From NCBI RefSeq assembly GCF_032854445.1, contig NC_088301.1, positions 37,807,187 to 37,871,186 on the forward strand: a DNA stretch of 64,000 nucleotides. Reading direction: 5' to 3'. Under the pieces are notes generated by a model. It saw only the letters and a list, made by a program, of their open reading frames with translations, was not told the origin of the DNA and searched no databases. The stretch's first letter is position 1; every line of letters begins with the position of its first letter. This DNA is from Liolophura sinensis. Its lineage: Eukaryota; Mollusca; Polyplacophora; Chitonida; Chitonidae. Positions 38,101 to 48,000 of the stretch are shown one piece after another. Both the position numbers and the translations under genes were made by a program.

Positions 38101-38198
38101 CTGAGAAAACCTCTGATGGCAGCAGCTCCCAGGATACACTGTATGACACACCTGGTGCCAAGGACAGTCCCACAGCAAGCTACGGGGCCACCCAGTAA
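26110..38198 (+). CDS. NIPAL2: NIPA-like magnesium transporter (NIPAL2/NIPAL3 type)
   Basis: A membrane transporter of the NIPA family (DMT-like fold); family members move Mg2+ at endosomal or plasma membranes. Coding exons: 26,110-26,142; 30,787-30,855; 31,364-31,541; 32,462-32,521; 33,058-33,110; 33,316-33,384; 33,825-33,921; 35,064-35,199; 36,118-36,206; 36,790-36,853; 37,324-37,454; 38,008-38,198. All junctions are GT/AG and phases agree, giving about 389 residues with roughly nine hydrophobic segments. Family landmarks are ICGNLLISISLNIQ (exon 2), GEIGNFSAYGFAPASLVAPL (exon 3), SFTVISAKAVSSML (exon 8), TNFVFFTISAIIAGIIFYKE (exons 9-10) and a hydrophilic tail ending SYGATQ. These read closer to vertebrate NIPAL2 than to NIPA1/2. 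Exon 1 (MDPPEMNTSSK, good start context AAAGATGG) is less certain than the rest; the exon at 19,931 has a compatible phase and could be an alternative start. Introns carry several SINEs and MITEs. Confidence 0.9.
27494..27616 (+). mobile_element. 3' SINE fragment in NIPA-like intron 1
   Basis: A diverged copy of the SINE body and tail (CCCCGGGCTCC, ACATTCTTGAGTACGTGGTA, AAATAAAATAAAG). It is headless. Confidence 0.7.
29390..29621 (+). other. Exon-like segment in intron 1 with two open frames
   Basis: A good acceptor (TTTTTTGTCTGCTAG) and a good donor (GAG|GTAAGG) bound 232 bases. Two frames are open from the acceptor: 43 codons in phase 0 (containing LKNILDTLIELHGRL) and 56 codons in another phase (containing TWQIKLDRGDLLDIFEDGYG). 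Neither stays open to the donor. It may be a noncoding or poison exon of the NIPA-like transcript, a terminal exon of another gene, or chance. No family is recognised. Confidence 0.25.
31921..32087. mobile_element. Inverted-repeat MITE candidate, family copy b
   Basis: The left end TTCTTCAACCTTTTCAACTG is mirrored at the right end by CATCGTCAACCTTTTCGACC-like sequence on the opposite strand. It shares internal TTTTATGAAGCTT and CATCTTTA blocks with the copy at 2,191. It lies inside a NIPA-like intron. Confidence 0.5.
33975..34465. mobile_element. Possible inverted-repeat element in NIPA-like intron
   Basis: CTGCAGTACCTCCCTTG near 33,974 is loosely mirrored by TTAAGGGAGGTAAATCAGTGCAG near 34,433. 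The match is short, so this is tentative. TTACCTCCCTT motifs recur elsewhere in the window. Confidence 0.25.
34755..35045. mobile_element. Possible MITE with AAACCGG-type ends
   Basis: The segment is rich in AAACCGG/CCGGTTT blocks. Its ends, CACAGGGCCAAAATTTAAACCGG-like at the left and a mirrored CCGGTTTAACATGCCATGTGACA at the right, form an imperfect inverted repeat. It ends about 20 bases before the acceptor of the exon at 35,064, so it supplies much of the upstream intron context. Confidence 0.4.
35270..35462 (+). mobile_element. tRNA-SINE, diverged copy with target duplication
   Basis: The body GCGGCCGTATGTGGCAAGGT, then ATATGCTTGAGCGTGGCGTA and an AAATAATAGATAAAT tail, match the local SINE. 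The head is diverged but tRNA-like (GTGGCCAAGGCTAGCGTGCC). A 10-bp direct repeat ATCATCATAG flanks it (35,260-35,269 and 35,463-35,472). Confidence 0.8.
36240..36330 (+). mobile_element. 3' fragment of a second SINE-like family
   Basis: AGATATGGCTGGAATATTGT and a GTGTCGTTAATCCACAATCA tail match the element end near 47,710. This tail type differs from the AAACACCAATCAAATAAATA family. Confidence 0.55.
37888..37938 (+). mobile_element. Short 3' SINE tail fragment
   Basis: It retains only TGAAATATTCTTGAGTAGAT and GTAAAACACCAGTCAAATAA of the SINE 3' end, in the last NIPA-like intron. Confidence 0.7.
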
Positions 38199-41100
38199 AT
38201 CTGTGCACTCTGCACTGGGTTTATAGGAAATTAATCACCACCCTAATTGTATACATGAAGATTAGATGGACATGAAGATCAAATGTCATGAATTCACAGA
38301 AGTTGCCAAAAGAGAAGCAAAAAAGAAAAATTAAGTTTGCTTCTCTGGAAGGTGAAATGTTGTGCTGATGGTATTACTGTGTTTAAGGCCTACTTTACAG
38401 ATTGTGAGACATCAGTGAATGAATGAACATCTAGAAAAGCTTATCTAAAACATCTCTTGAACATCTGGAGTAAAAAATTGAAAGACTTGCTAATTTAACC
38501 CAGAATGGCATAAATATGTATTTTAAATGTTAGCTGTTAAGAAACTTGTAAGAGGTAACATCTCGAGTTGTTTTCTGTTCGAGGATTCTTATTATATTTT
38601 GTACTTTTGTTTTTGTACATTATCTTTGTGAAGTAAAATTTTGGTGATCAAATAATATGCGAGTATTAACATAATTAAGTTCAATGACCAATATTTATAT
38701 TTATGAACTGATATTCCGTTCTGTATTTTTTTTTTATGGATTTATATTTTTTGAATTGCATATGCTTATTAGATGCACTACATGCATAGCATTATTAAAA
38801 CGCTTACCTTTTGTAAGGTATATGTTAAAGTCATAATATATTTTCAGTCTCCAGTAACTAGTGTTACATCAACTTAAAAGGGTGTATATTATAAAAATTT
38901 GTGAAATTAAAATGGTTGAATAATATTTGGAGCATTTCTGCAACCAATGCTCAGAGAGGACATGTTTTGTTTCAACATAAATTGAACTGGCTGAAGTCAA
39001 ATTTGTCAGAAGTGTCAACACATGTAGACAGAATAGATCTCATTTCCATCACCCATCTTTTTTCTGTTTCTTGCAATACACTCCACAGCCAAACTGATTG
39101 TCAAAGCATGGTGGAAACAATTGTGGAAACTTCATAGTGCCCTGAGTTGAGTCTTGACCACTACATGTAACAGCTTCTTTGAAAGCAGTCAGGAGGCCTT
39201 TGATCAGAAAAAGACTGCTTAGACAGAACAGTAACGCACATGTATAACTGACAAAGTAGCATTGACATGTTTTTTAGAATACCCATTAGCTACACATTAG
39301 CTGATGCCAATTAAATGTCATAGTAAGAGAATGTACATGTATATGCATTTACCTTAATTGGGCTTCTTGTAATAGGTCTATTTGGATCACAAAAATACAT
39401 CTTCTGTAGCCCCTGAGCAAGTCCTGAGCGAGTCCTAGGCCTGTACTTGTACTGTGAGAAGTTTTATGGTCCAGTTGATGACAACATAAAATAGGGAATA
39501 TTTATGGGCTGAAAATTGAGTATTAAGTAAGGTTGTTCAATTTGTTGAAAACATTACAGGTGTCTTGTGAAAAGTAATGAGTACTTTTAAAAGACACTTT
39601 ATAAATCATATACAGTATATGCACAGGGTGTGACTGCTAATACACATTTTGTTAGCCAAATATAATATGAAGAATAACCTTACATCCCCAAATGACAAAC
39701 TAAGTACTGAGCTAACCCTGGTTAAATTTGCTTAAGTCATTGAGAATTGGCCACATCAGAGTGCCTCTGAGGCTATATAATGTGTTCTTTACATAAGTAA
39801 CCGAAATGTGGAACAGAAATGCCTGAATATTACTAAAGGCAGATTATAAAGGTACAACAGCAAAAACATTCCTCAAAAGTTTCACATAAAAAAAGTGAAA
39901 TGAATTAAATGTATTGTACATGATTGACGTAATTAATTTGATATATTGCTGATCTTTGTAAATCTCGTCATAATTTTTTATGGTAAATATGTCGAATTTT
40001 CGAAGGACGTCATAGATCCAACTAAGTATTTGAAAGTGTCAAAAATCTAAACTTATTGTTGTGCCATATAAATTGGCATTTCACAGATTGGTAGATAAGT
40101 GTTTTTAGTATACATATGTTGGACAGTTTAGTTTCAGTCTTTATAAACATGCATGATACCAAAATGACAGATAAAATGGTCCACATGTAGTTTTGTTTTT
40201 CAATACCTTGTACTTGGCAGTGCTTAAGAAAATGCATCGTTGGTGCAATAAAAATATCTAAAATACCCAAAATACATTAAATACTAGATTTAATGATAAC
40301 TGAGGAAAGTGTTGTCACTACAATAATGCTAAAGAAGATAGATTTAAGTTAGATGTATAAATATTTAGTTGACAGGTACATGCATATCCTGTAGTGTGTT
40401 CTGTAATGTTTGTAGATACTGTGTTTGAAGAAATGATGTTATTATGTGAATGTCAATACATGTTACAGCATGATTGTTACATTTTATCTTTTTACAATGT
40501 TGGACTGTTTTTCTAGATTTAGGATTATCCTATGTATGTTGTACATATGGTACATGTGAGCTTTGTTTTTTTTGTTTTTTTTTTTTGTTGGTTTTTATTT
40601 TCATCATGTTAATTACATCTTATTTTGAAACATGCACTTATTGTTCAGTTACACTTATGCTTATAATAAAAAGTACATCTTGATTTTTCTTTCTTAAGGA
40701 AATTTTTTATTTATAAGATCTCTTATTTGATATAAGGTTTTTTATTCCTGATAATAGACATGTACATGTTTGGTTCTTAAGAATGCTTGCTTGATCTTAA
40801 AGATTTATTGATTTTTGTAACAAAGTCCATTCTTATTAAAGAGTGTATTGGTCTCAGTATAAAGTTTAAATTTCTGTTAAATTTTCCAGAAACATGCACT
40901 GACTTATCTGCAGGTACACTTTTTTTTTTTTTTTTCTTCAAGACTTGTCAAGTATATTTGACTCTTTTAGCTGAAACACCATCAGGATGTGTTAGAGGTT
41001 GTTTCAGACTATCAATATCCCACCACACATTCTGATAACTAGCATTCCTCCTGGGGAATCACTGTTACATGTATGTGTCTCAGAAAAGCTAAATATCCAT

Positions 41101-42084
41101 GCTGATATGGTGTAATAACAGTGATTCCACGTAGTCTCCATACTGTATTTCACCTAAAAGTTGCAATGTAAACATTGCACAGTCAAAAGCACATTCAGAT
41201 CTTAAAATGATTCTTTTGATCCCAACACTACATTTCTTTTTTTTTTTTTAGTAAGAAATTATTGAAATTAATGAAATTTCACCAACAAATCCTGAGTGGC
41301 CCTATAAGGTGGATGATTTGATTAAAATCAAGCAAAATGTGATTTGAAAACTGCTAAACTTCATGTGAAATATAGCATTTTAGCTTTGGTTGACCTATTG
41401 TAAAACATATTCCCAAAGATAAGTCTACTACCTACTGAGTTAATTTTCTGCATTTTAAACACTGTTCCAATTTGTTGATCACGAATCTGTACTATGAACA
41501 CCCACCACTAATCACCACTTTGCAAATGGCATCGGTGACTTGTTAATAGCATGTCCTGGTTTGTATTTTATGATAAGGAGACATAGTAAATAGACATACA
41601 TATAAAGCAAAAATTTATATCTAAAAGTCGGCTGCTAACTTTAGATGCACTCCGTGAAGTGTTTGTAAATTTTATTCATTTTGGTTTTATATACTTGTGG
41701 TGATGCTGTATTTATGGCTGTGTACTTTGTCCATGTACAATTTATCTTCCCCAGTATTGTCAAGGATGTCAAATATTAATGTTTTGCATGAGGTAAATTC
41801 TTACCATGACAGGTGTCTCTGTGTTTATTTTTTTGTAGTAGTATTTTTGTGATTAACTCCAATTGAAGACAAAGTGTATGAACAGGTTACTAGAAATGTG
41901 TTACTGAAAAATAGCCACATTGAAGGTAGCCATTTGCAGATGTAAGTACATGTACAGGATGCCACTGAACAAATCCAATATGTTAAACAAAACAAAAATT
42001 TACATAGTTAATTTAATATTTAATCTTTTCATTAACACACAGTTCACTAAACTTCAACATATGTGAAACATTCAGCTCACTTAT

Positions 42085-42362
42085 TTTTTAAGGGCCTCCG
42101 TGGCTCAGTCGGTTAAAGCATTAGCGCAGCATAATGACCCAGGAGTCACCAATGTGATCGCTGTGAATTCAAGTCCAACTCATGCTGGCTTCCTCTCTGG
42201 CCGTACATGAGAAGGTCCATGAGCAACCTGCGGATGGTCGTGGGCTTCCCCGGGCCCTGCACGGTTTCCACCCACCATAATGCTGGCCGCCGTCGTACAA
42301 GTGAAATATTCTTGAGTACGGCATAAAACACCAGTCAAATAAATAAATAAATAAATAAATAA
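42085..42362 (+). mobile_element. Full-length tRNA-derived SINE with 15-bp target duplication
   Basis: The head GGGCCTCCGTGGCTCAGTCG contains an A box (TGGCTCAGTCGG), and downstream GAATTCAAGTCC is the B box, as in RNA polymerase III tRNA promoters. A unique body (CAACCTGCGGATGGTCGTGG, CACCATAATGCTGGCCGCCG) and a 3' domain (ATTCTTGAGTACGGCATAAA) end in (AAAT)n. A 15-bp duplication ATTCAGCTCACTTAT flanks it (42,070-42,084 and 42,363-42,377), proving retroposition. Confidence 0.93.
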
Positions 42363-42570
42363 ATTCAGCTCACTTATAAAGCATATGAAGGGACACTTTT
42401 AAGATAGTCCTATGTATCAAGCATCAAAGTATCTTCCGACCAGTTTCAACATGACATGGAGTTGTCCTGTCTTCTATGTGGGTTTAATACTAAAATGTGG
42501 CTAGTGAAGTCACTCTTATTCATTTAGTGACACCATGTATGTTTTGGAGTAAATTATCAGTCATTATTCC

Positions 42571-42612
<42 letters not shown>
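42571..42612. repeat. (AT)n microsatellite
   Basis: An AT dinucleotide run with one phase slip. Confidence 0.95.
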
Positions 42613-42613
<1 letters not shown>

Positions 42614-42964
42614 CTTGGGATGACAAATATCCCAGAAAACTAAGCTCAACATACATTGCCTGTGCTAATATTTGCTTTTAATTATTTGCTATGGTATTCC
42701 AGAGTAGCATTTATACATTTTGTGCAGTTCAGGAATTGTGACGAAACTGGTATAAATTGTCTTTCATGAAGGTGTAGTCCATTACTAAGATGTCACCGAC
42801 ATTCCTTGATTGCTCCCATCGGGTTTACCTATTGTAATGTAGATATATACCCGTATATACCATATTGTATACTTATATTAATGTCATTATGTATATGAAT
42901 GTGCAATGTGATTGTGATATTTGTAATTTGGCAATAAAGCTGTTAGTGTGTCTACAAAAATACT

Positions 42965-45072
42965 AGGTATGGTGTTTTGCTAAACGTAAAAGTCTTGTGT
43001 CAAAATGACATATGCTTCACAATATTAGGATACATCAGATTTCTAGAGTGAGCCAAATGAGTGCAAGAGCCATTGTTTCAACCATATGATGACTTAGTTG
43101 TAGCCGATAAATCTCGGCTGTGATGTTTTTAATATTTCCAGTAACAAACACTAGGTCAGTTTGGAAGTGGTTCCTGATCTAGAGGTTGAAAAGGACGTCC
43201 ATGGATAACAGTGTGCTAGCGCAATACAATAACTGGAGAGTCTAACCAATCTGGTTGCTATGATTTCCCTCAGGATCTGCACAGTTTCTTCCCACCTAAC
43301 TACTGTTTGCTCTCATGAAAGTGAAATATTTCAAACTACATAGTTGGCAGATTTCTTCGCTTTCATGGATAGTTGCATCTTCGTGATACGTGGGTGACGA
43401 CACTGGGTGACCATTTGCACAAGCTGAAAAGCTCAGCGGTAAAATGGCCACATAAGTTACTGGTTTCTTTTCCTCCACAATCAATAATTACTGTTATCAC
43501 ATAACTGAAAACTTTTTGAATATAGCACTTCAAAAACAATCCAATCAACAGGACACCTTTTCAGGCTCTCCCAGTGGTAGTAACCACATAAAAAGCAGAG
43601 CTGGGCTTTAGTCCTGTGCCTTGTCATACATAAAACTGACATTCTTGGAACTTGTCCAGCAAAGCTCACAGTTTGAGATTCATGTAGGCATAGTGTTCCA
43701 GTAAGGCAGTACTATAACCACATAAGCACTGGGGCACCTATGTTACAAAAACACTGTCAAAAAATCACAAATATATTGAAGAAACTTCATGATAGTGATA
43801 CCCTACAAGTATATAGGACACCTATAGTGGCCACTGTGAAGTTTCTGGTGACATTCTCTTTTGAAACAATTCAAGTTAAATTGGTCTATAGCAAAATTTG
43901 CATGTATATATAATTATTTTTCATATAATATTTAATAATTTCTTCTTTGTAGTTTCATGTACATGTACAGCTTTTTATATAAATATGTACAAATTAAAAG
44001 AAGCCAACCTTCCATTAGAAGATCTATGTCATTTAAATCTTTATTTGCAAAGGTTTGTCCTTAAAACAAGGGTAAAAAACCCACAGGGATAATTCACAAA
44101 AATATACAGATGACATTTTTTGCTCTTCCTGTTCAATGGAAAGCTTTTGAATATTCTCAGAAATTTAGACAACTTTAAAAAGTCAGAACATCTGAAGCTA
44201 TAAAGACCATGTGCACCCGCAAACCTCTGTTTTTATTTGATATCAGAAAACACATGCATACACCATACCGGGTCTATCTAGAATGGCAAACCTAAATTGC
44301 ACAAGACAGGTTCATGAGATATGATTTTTTAACTAAGTGCTGTTTGTCTGAAAATACCTCCATTGAACCCTACAAAACGCCTCTAACAATATATTTATAT
44401 GACAATATATTTACCTATCATATTAAATAATGTCATAAATAATCTTGGCAATACTTGTAGTCTTCTATTTTCATTTATGTGCGCTATGTCTTGCCTGAAT
44501 TGTTCAAAGGAGTTTGTGCTTCTTATGTTTAACAGCACAGAATATAGACACATTACTTATGTACAACTAGCATCAGGATACATTTGGTAACTTCTTACGG
44601 CAATGTTATTATTGTATCAAGTAAAACTACCTGAACCTGCCACCTGTTTCTGATTTTCTCAACATAAGAAATTGTGTTTCAATTCAGTCTCTGAATGCAA
44701 TTTCCACATTACAAGAAATCTTCAAGGACATTAGGTTCTTCTCAAAGATCATCAATCAGAGGACTTTCACTGGACACATATGACATATGTTATCATTCAA
44801 ATATGGCTTTGTCATACTACAAATGACTTAAAATTTCATCCACTGCTAATGCGATCATTTTTCCAAATTTTTCTTTTGGACATTTGTTAAATCATTTACA
44901 ATCCTCTTCAACAAAGGGCAAGAGTAATAAAAAAAAACACAATGAGCACATGTATAGGGTTTTCTTCACAACATGTCTTTTCTGCTTGTGTAGTTTCTTA
45001 TAACAGATGCTTTTCCAAGTTTGGTCCACATTTTAACAGCAATAATGAAGCCAGTGATTTGTTGATGGTACC
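42965..45072. other. Intergenic between convergent NIPA-like and RTF2 genes
   Basis: No exon is visible. A diverged SINE fragment (near 43,255-43,335: GATTTCCCTCAGGATCTGCA, then GTGAAATATTTCAAAC) is present. An AAATAAAG on the minus strand near 44,040 is a possible poly(A) signal for RTF2. Frames of 60-64 codons show no family. Confidence 0.4.
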
Positions 45073-48000
45073 TCAATAATAGCAAGGGTTGTATGTCACC
45101 CAATGAGCCGTGGGCTTAGATTTGGCCACATCTGAACTAGTGAACAAGGACTTATACACAGAACTAGTTTTACTGTCCTTCTGAATGCTTGTTTTTTCCT
45201 CTGGCTTAGATCTGGCCGGTTTGAGCTTCTCAGAGAGTCCATTTGACAGCTTAGATTTTGCACTCTGGCTGCTTGAACTTTTTCCTGAGGCAGGTTCTGT
45301 CTCTCTTTTCTGAACTTTGCTGCAACTTGGTCCATCTGAGTCCGTGAACATGACAGAAACACACATACATTGAAGTCATTTTAGTTTATTACATTTTTCT
45401 GGCTTTAAATAACTCGCTCCATTTTCTCAAATTAAAACTTAATAATGAAAAAATATACTGTTAAACCTACAGGAAAGGACTACTCTTTAGGAATGTGAAC
45501 AAACCTGTGGCATTCATAAGTAACATTTACGTTTAAAAAGTCACAACTTCTGCATCAAATTATGAGGCATTCAACTGATGAGGAAAAATGTGTATCTCAG
45601 TTTAAGATGTCCTGTGGAAGCCATTCAGAAATAACATATCAAATGATTCAGATCTGATAGCTTCCTACTATATCCAAGTCATGTGCCCTGTAGCTACTAT
45701 AACCAAGTCATGTGTCCTGTAGCTACTATATCCAAGTCATGTGTCCTGTAGCTACTATATCTAAGCAATGTGTCCTGTAGCTACTATATCTAAGCAATGT
45801 GTCCTGTAGCTACTATATCCAAGACATGTGTCCTGTAGCTACGATATCCAAGTCATGTGTCCTGTAGCTACTATATCCAAGTCATGTGTCCTGTTGCTAC
45901 CATATCTAAGTAATGTGTCCTGTAGCTACCATATCTAAGCAAATTGTCCTGTAGCTACTATATCTAAGCAATGTGTCCTGTAGCTACTATATCTAAGCAA
46001 TGTGTCCTGTAGCTACTATATCCAAGACATGTGTTCTGTAGCTACTATATCTAAGGTGGCTTCCTACCTTCTGTAACTGCAGTTGCTGACACTTTGTGTT
46101 TCTGTGACTTTTTAACTTTCTGCAAAGATAAATATGATATACTTAATAAAAGACAAGTTCTGACAATAAAAATATATTATGATGATATACACTGACAAAC
46201 TTTATATCTTATGTTACAAAGTTATCGTTCCTTGAGAATATGTGTAACAATACCTTCTCCAGTTTAGCTTTCAGTCTTTTTTCTTCCATTCTTGTTTGAA
46301 GTCTTTCTCTATCCTCTTCTGTTCCATTCAATATGATCACATCATCCGCAGAATATTCCAGCCCACACTGAAAAATGAAAATCATGGTTTACGGTAATAG
46401 GGTGAGTAATGCATAATTAATAACACCAGTAAGTTCTCTTAATTTATTAACTTGGAACTCAACTACTGTAATTCCTCAACCTTTTCGCATGTTTACAACA
46501 TGTTTATTCAAACATACTCTAATGGCAGTATTCTGTGTTGAATGACACAATTTTACTTTCTGTGAAGCCCTGAAACTAGCCAATCAAACCAATCTTGTTT
46601 TATTTCCAGAATCAAATTAAAAATGTGCATAAATTGCAATGAAATTACTCTTCCATATGCAAAAAGGCTGATGAATTAGGGTATATCTACCAAAAGGTTA
46701 TAGTCAGTTAATACACTGGTGCATAGCATAAAAGGTCAGGGCATTGGTGATGCTTGATCACTATTTAAGTGGGAAAATAGGTTATCAATTCAACTTAATC
46801 CAAATTCTCACTTACCAGTCGTTTTGACTGACAACACAGGTATGATATTACATAATAACTCCTTGAACTTCCCTGATTTTTTTTTTATAAATTGTAAACT
46901 GACAACTGTACGTAGGTAGAAAAACAGTATTTTCTATATTAAATGATTGTGTTTATGCAATGGATGTGATGCACAGAGCTGACCTTGTGACAGACATCAG
47001 ATTTCACCTCCTTTAGGGCTCTTTCAGAAAACACACATCCACACGTCCACAGATAACAAAATCTGAAAAAGAAGAACGTATGGTCAGTTAGTAAATGGTG
47101 ACAGTGTAATGTACACAGTAAGAGCTATACCATGTAAACTAAGTAAGCCACAGCACATAACTGCCAAAACAACTAAAGCTTCATGGGTCACTCAGTCATA
47201 CCCACTCTTTGATCTTTAATGTACATCATCGATGTGACAGCACATCAGTTTGCTGTCAAAGAGCTTGTTCCTTGTCCTTTATGCATATTGTACTTCGCAC
47301 TTCTACTTCACCCCAAAAATAAGATTTCGAAACAATGTTATTCTCCTTTACATGATGAGTCATTCTCTTGCTTGGCACACTCTAATAAAGTTGTAAAATG
47401 TTTTTACGTGATGTAAATATCACCACATGTTTGACACAGCAAGAGATCATTCGCAGAAACACGGCATTATAACAGGCTTCGAAATTACCACTGACAGGTC
47501 AGGCTTGTCCGTCAAAATTTATGTGCAGGACGTACAAATGTCCGGTTTAAGATATCGTGATGAAATTTGCACATACATGAAATTTTGCTACTTTCTACTT
47601 TTTGCTAAATTTCGTAAAAAAATTCAAAACATTGCTTTGTTGGAAACTTGCGTCTTCATAAAATATGCCAGGCTTCCAGTACGATACTTTCGTTGTTGCG
47701 TCGCCACGATATGGCTGAAATATTGCCGATGTGGCGTTAAACCATAATCATTCATTCATTCATTCATTCATTCGTTGTTGCGATGACAGATTACCCCGTT
47801 CTCATGGCTTTTCATTGAGCAAAGAAAGCAAGGATGTCCAGCAGATCTGTGACTATCGGCAGCAGAACATTAAGTTTTTAATAATGTTATCTTGTTTTAA
47901 TTTGCCACAAACTGGTTTCTGTGAAGACACAACACATAAAGGGATGCTTCAAAATAAACACACACGGTCCAGACTCCAATATGTACAACAAAATCAAATG

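Larger units (their letters stand above)
38199..42964 (+). other. NIPA-like 3' UTR / downstream noncoding
   Basis: After the stop codon there is no further coding frame. Canonical AATAAA signals are seen at 40,665-40,670, and at 42,933-42,938 the signal is followed by GT-rich sequence (TGTTAGTGTGTC). The latter is the better poly(A) candidate, but it implies a ~4.7-kb 3' UTR containing a full SINE and an (AT)n tract. A shorter message ending near 40.7 kb is possible. Confidence 0.4.

Noticed and set aside
42093-42170. tRNA-like sequence with A and B boxes
   Set aside because: It is the head of a SINE with target duplications, not a functional tRNA gene; the same applies to 50,370-50,445 and 58,437-58,515.
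45664-46055. Regular short repeats resembling a CRISPR array
   Set aside because: The 29-bp units are contiguous without unique spacers and lie in a eukaryotic intron; it is a minisatellite.
47427-47747. 106-codon plus-strand frame
   Set aside because: It runs into the 3' end of a retroposon (GATATGGCTGAAATATTGCC plus ATTC repeats), so it is repeat-derived.
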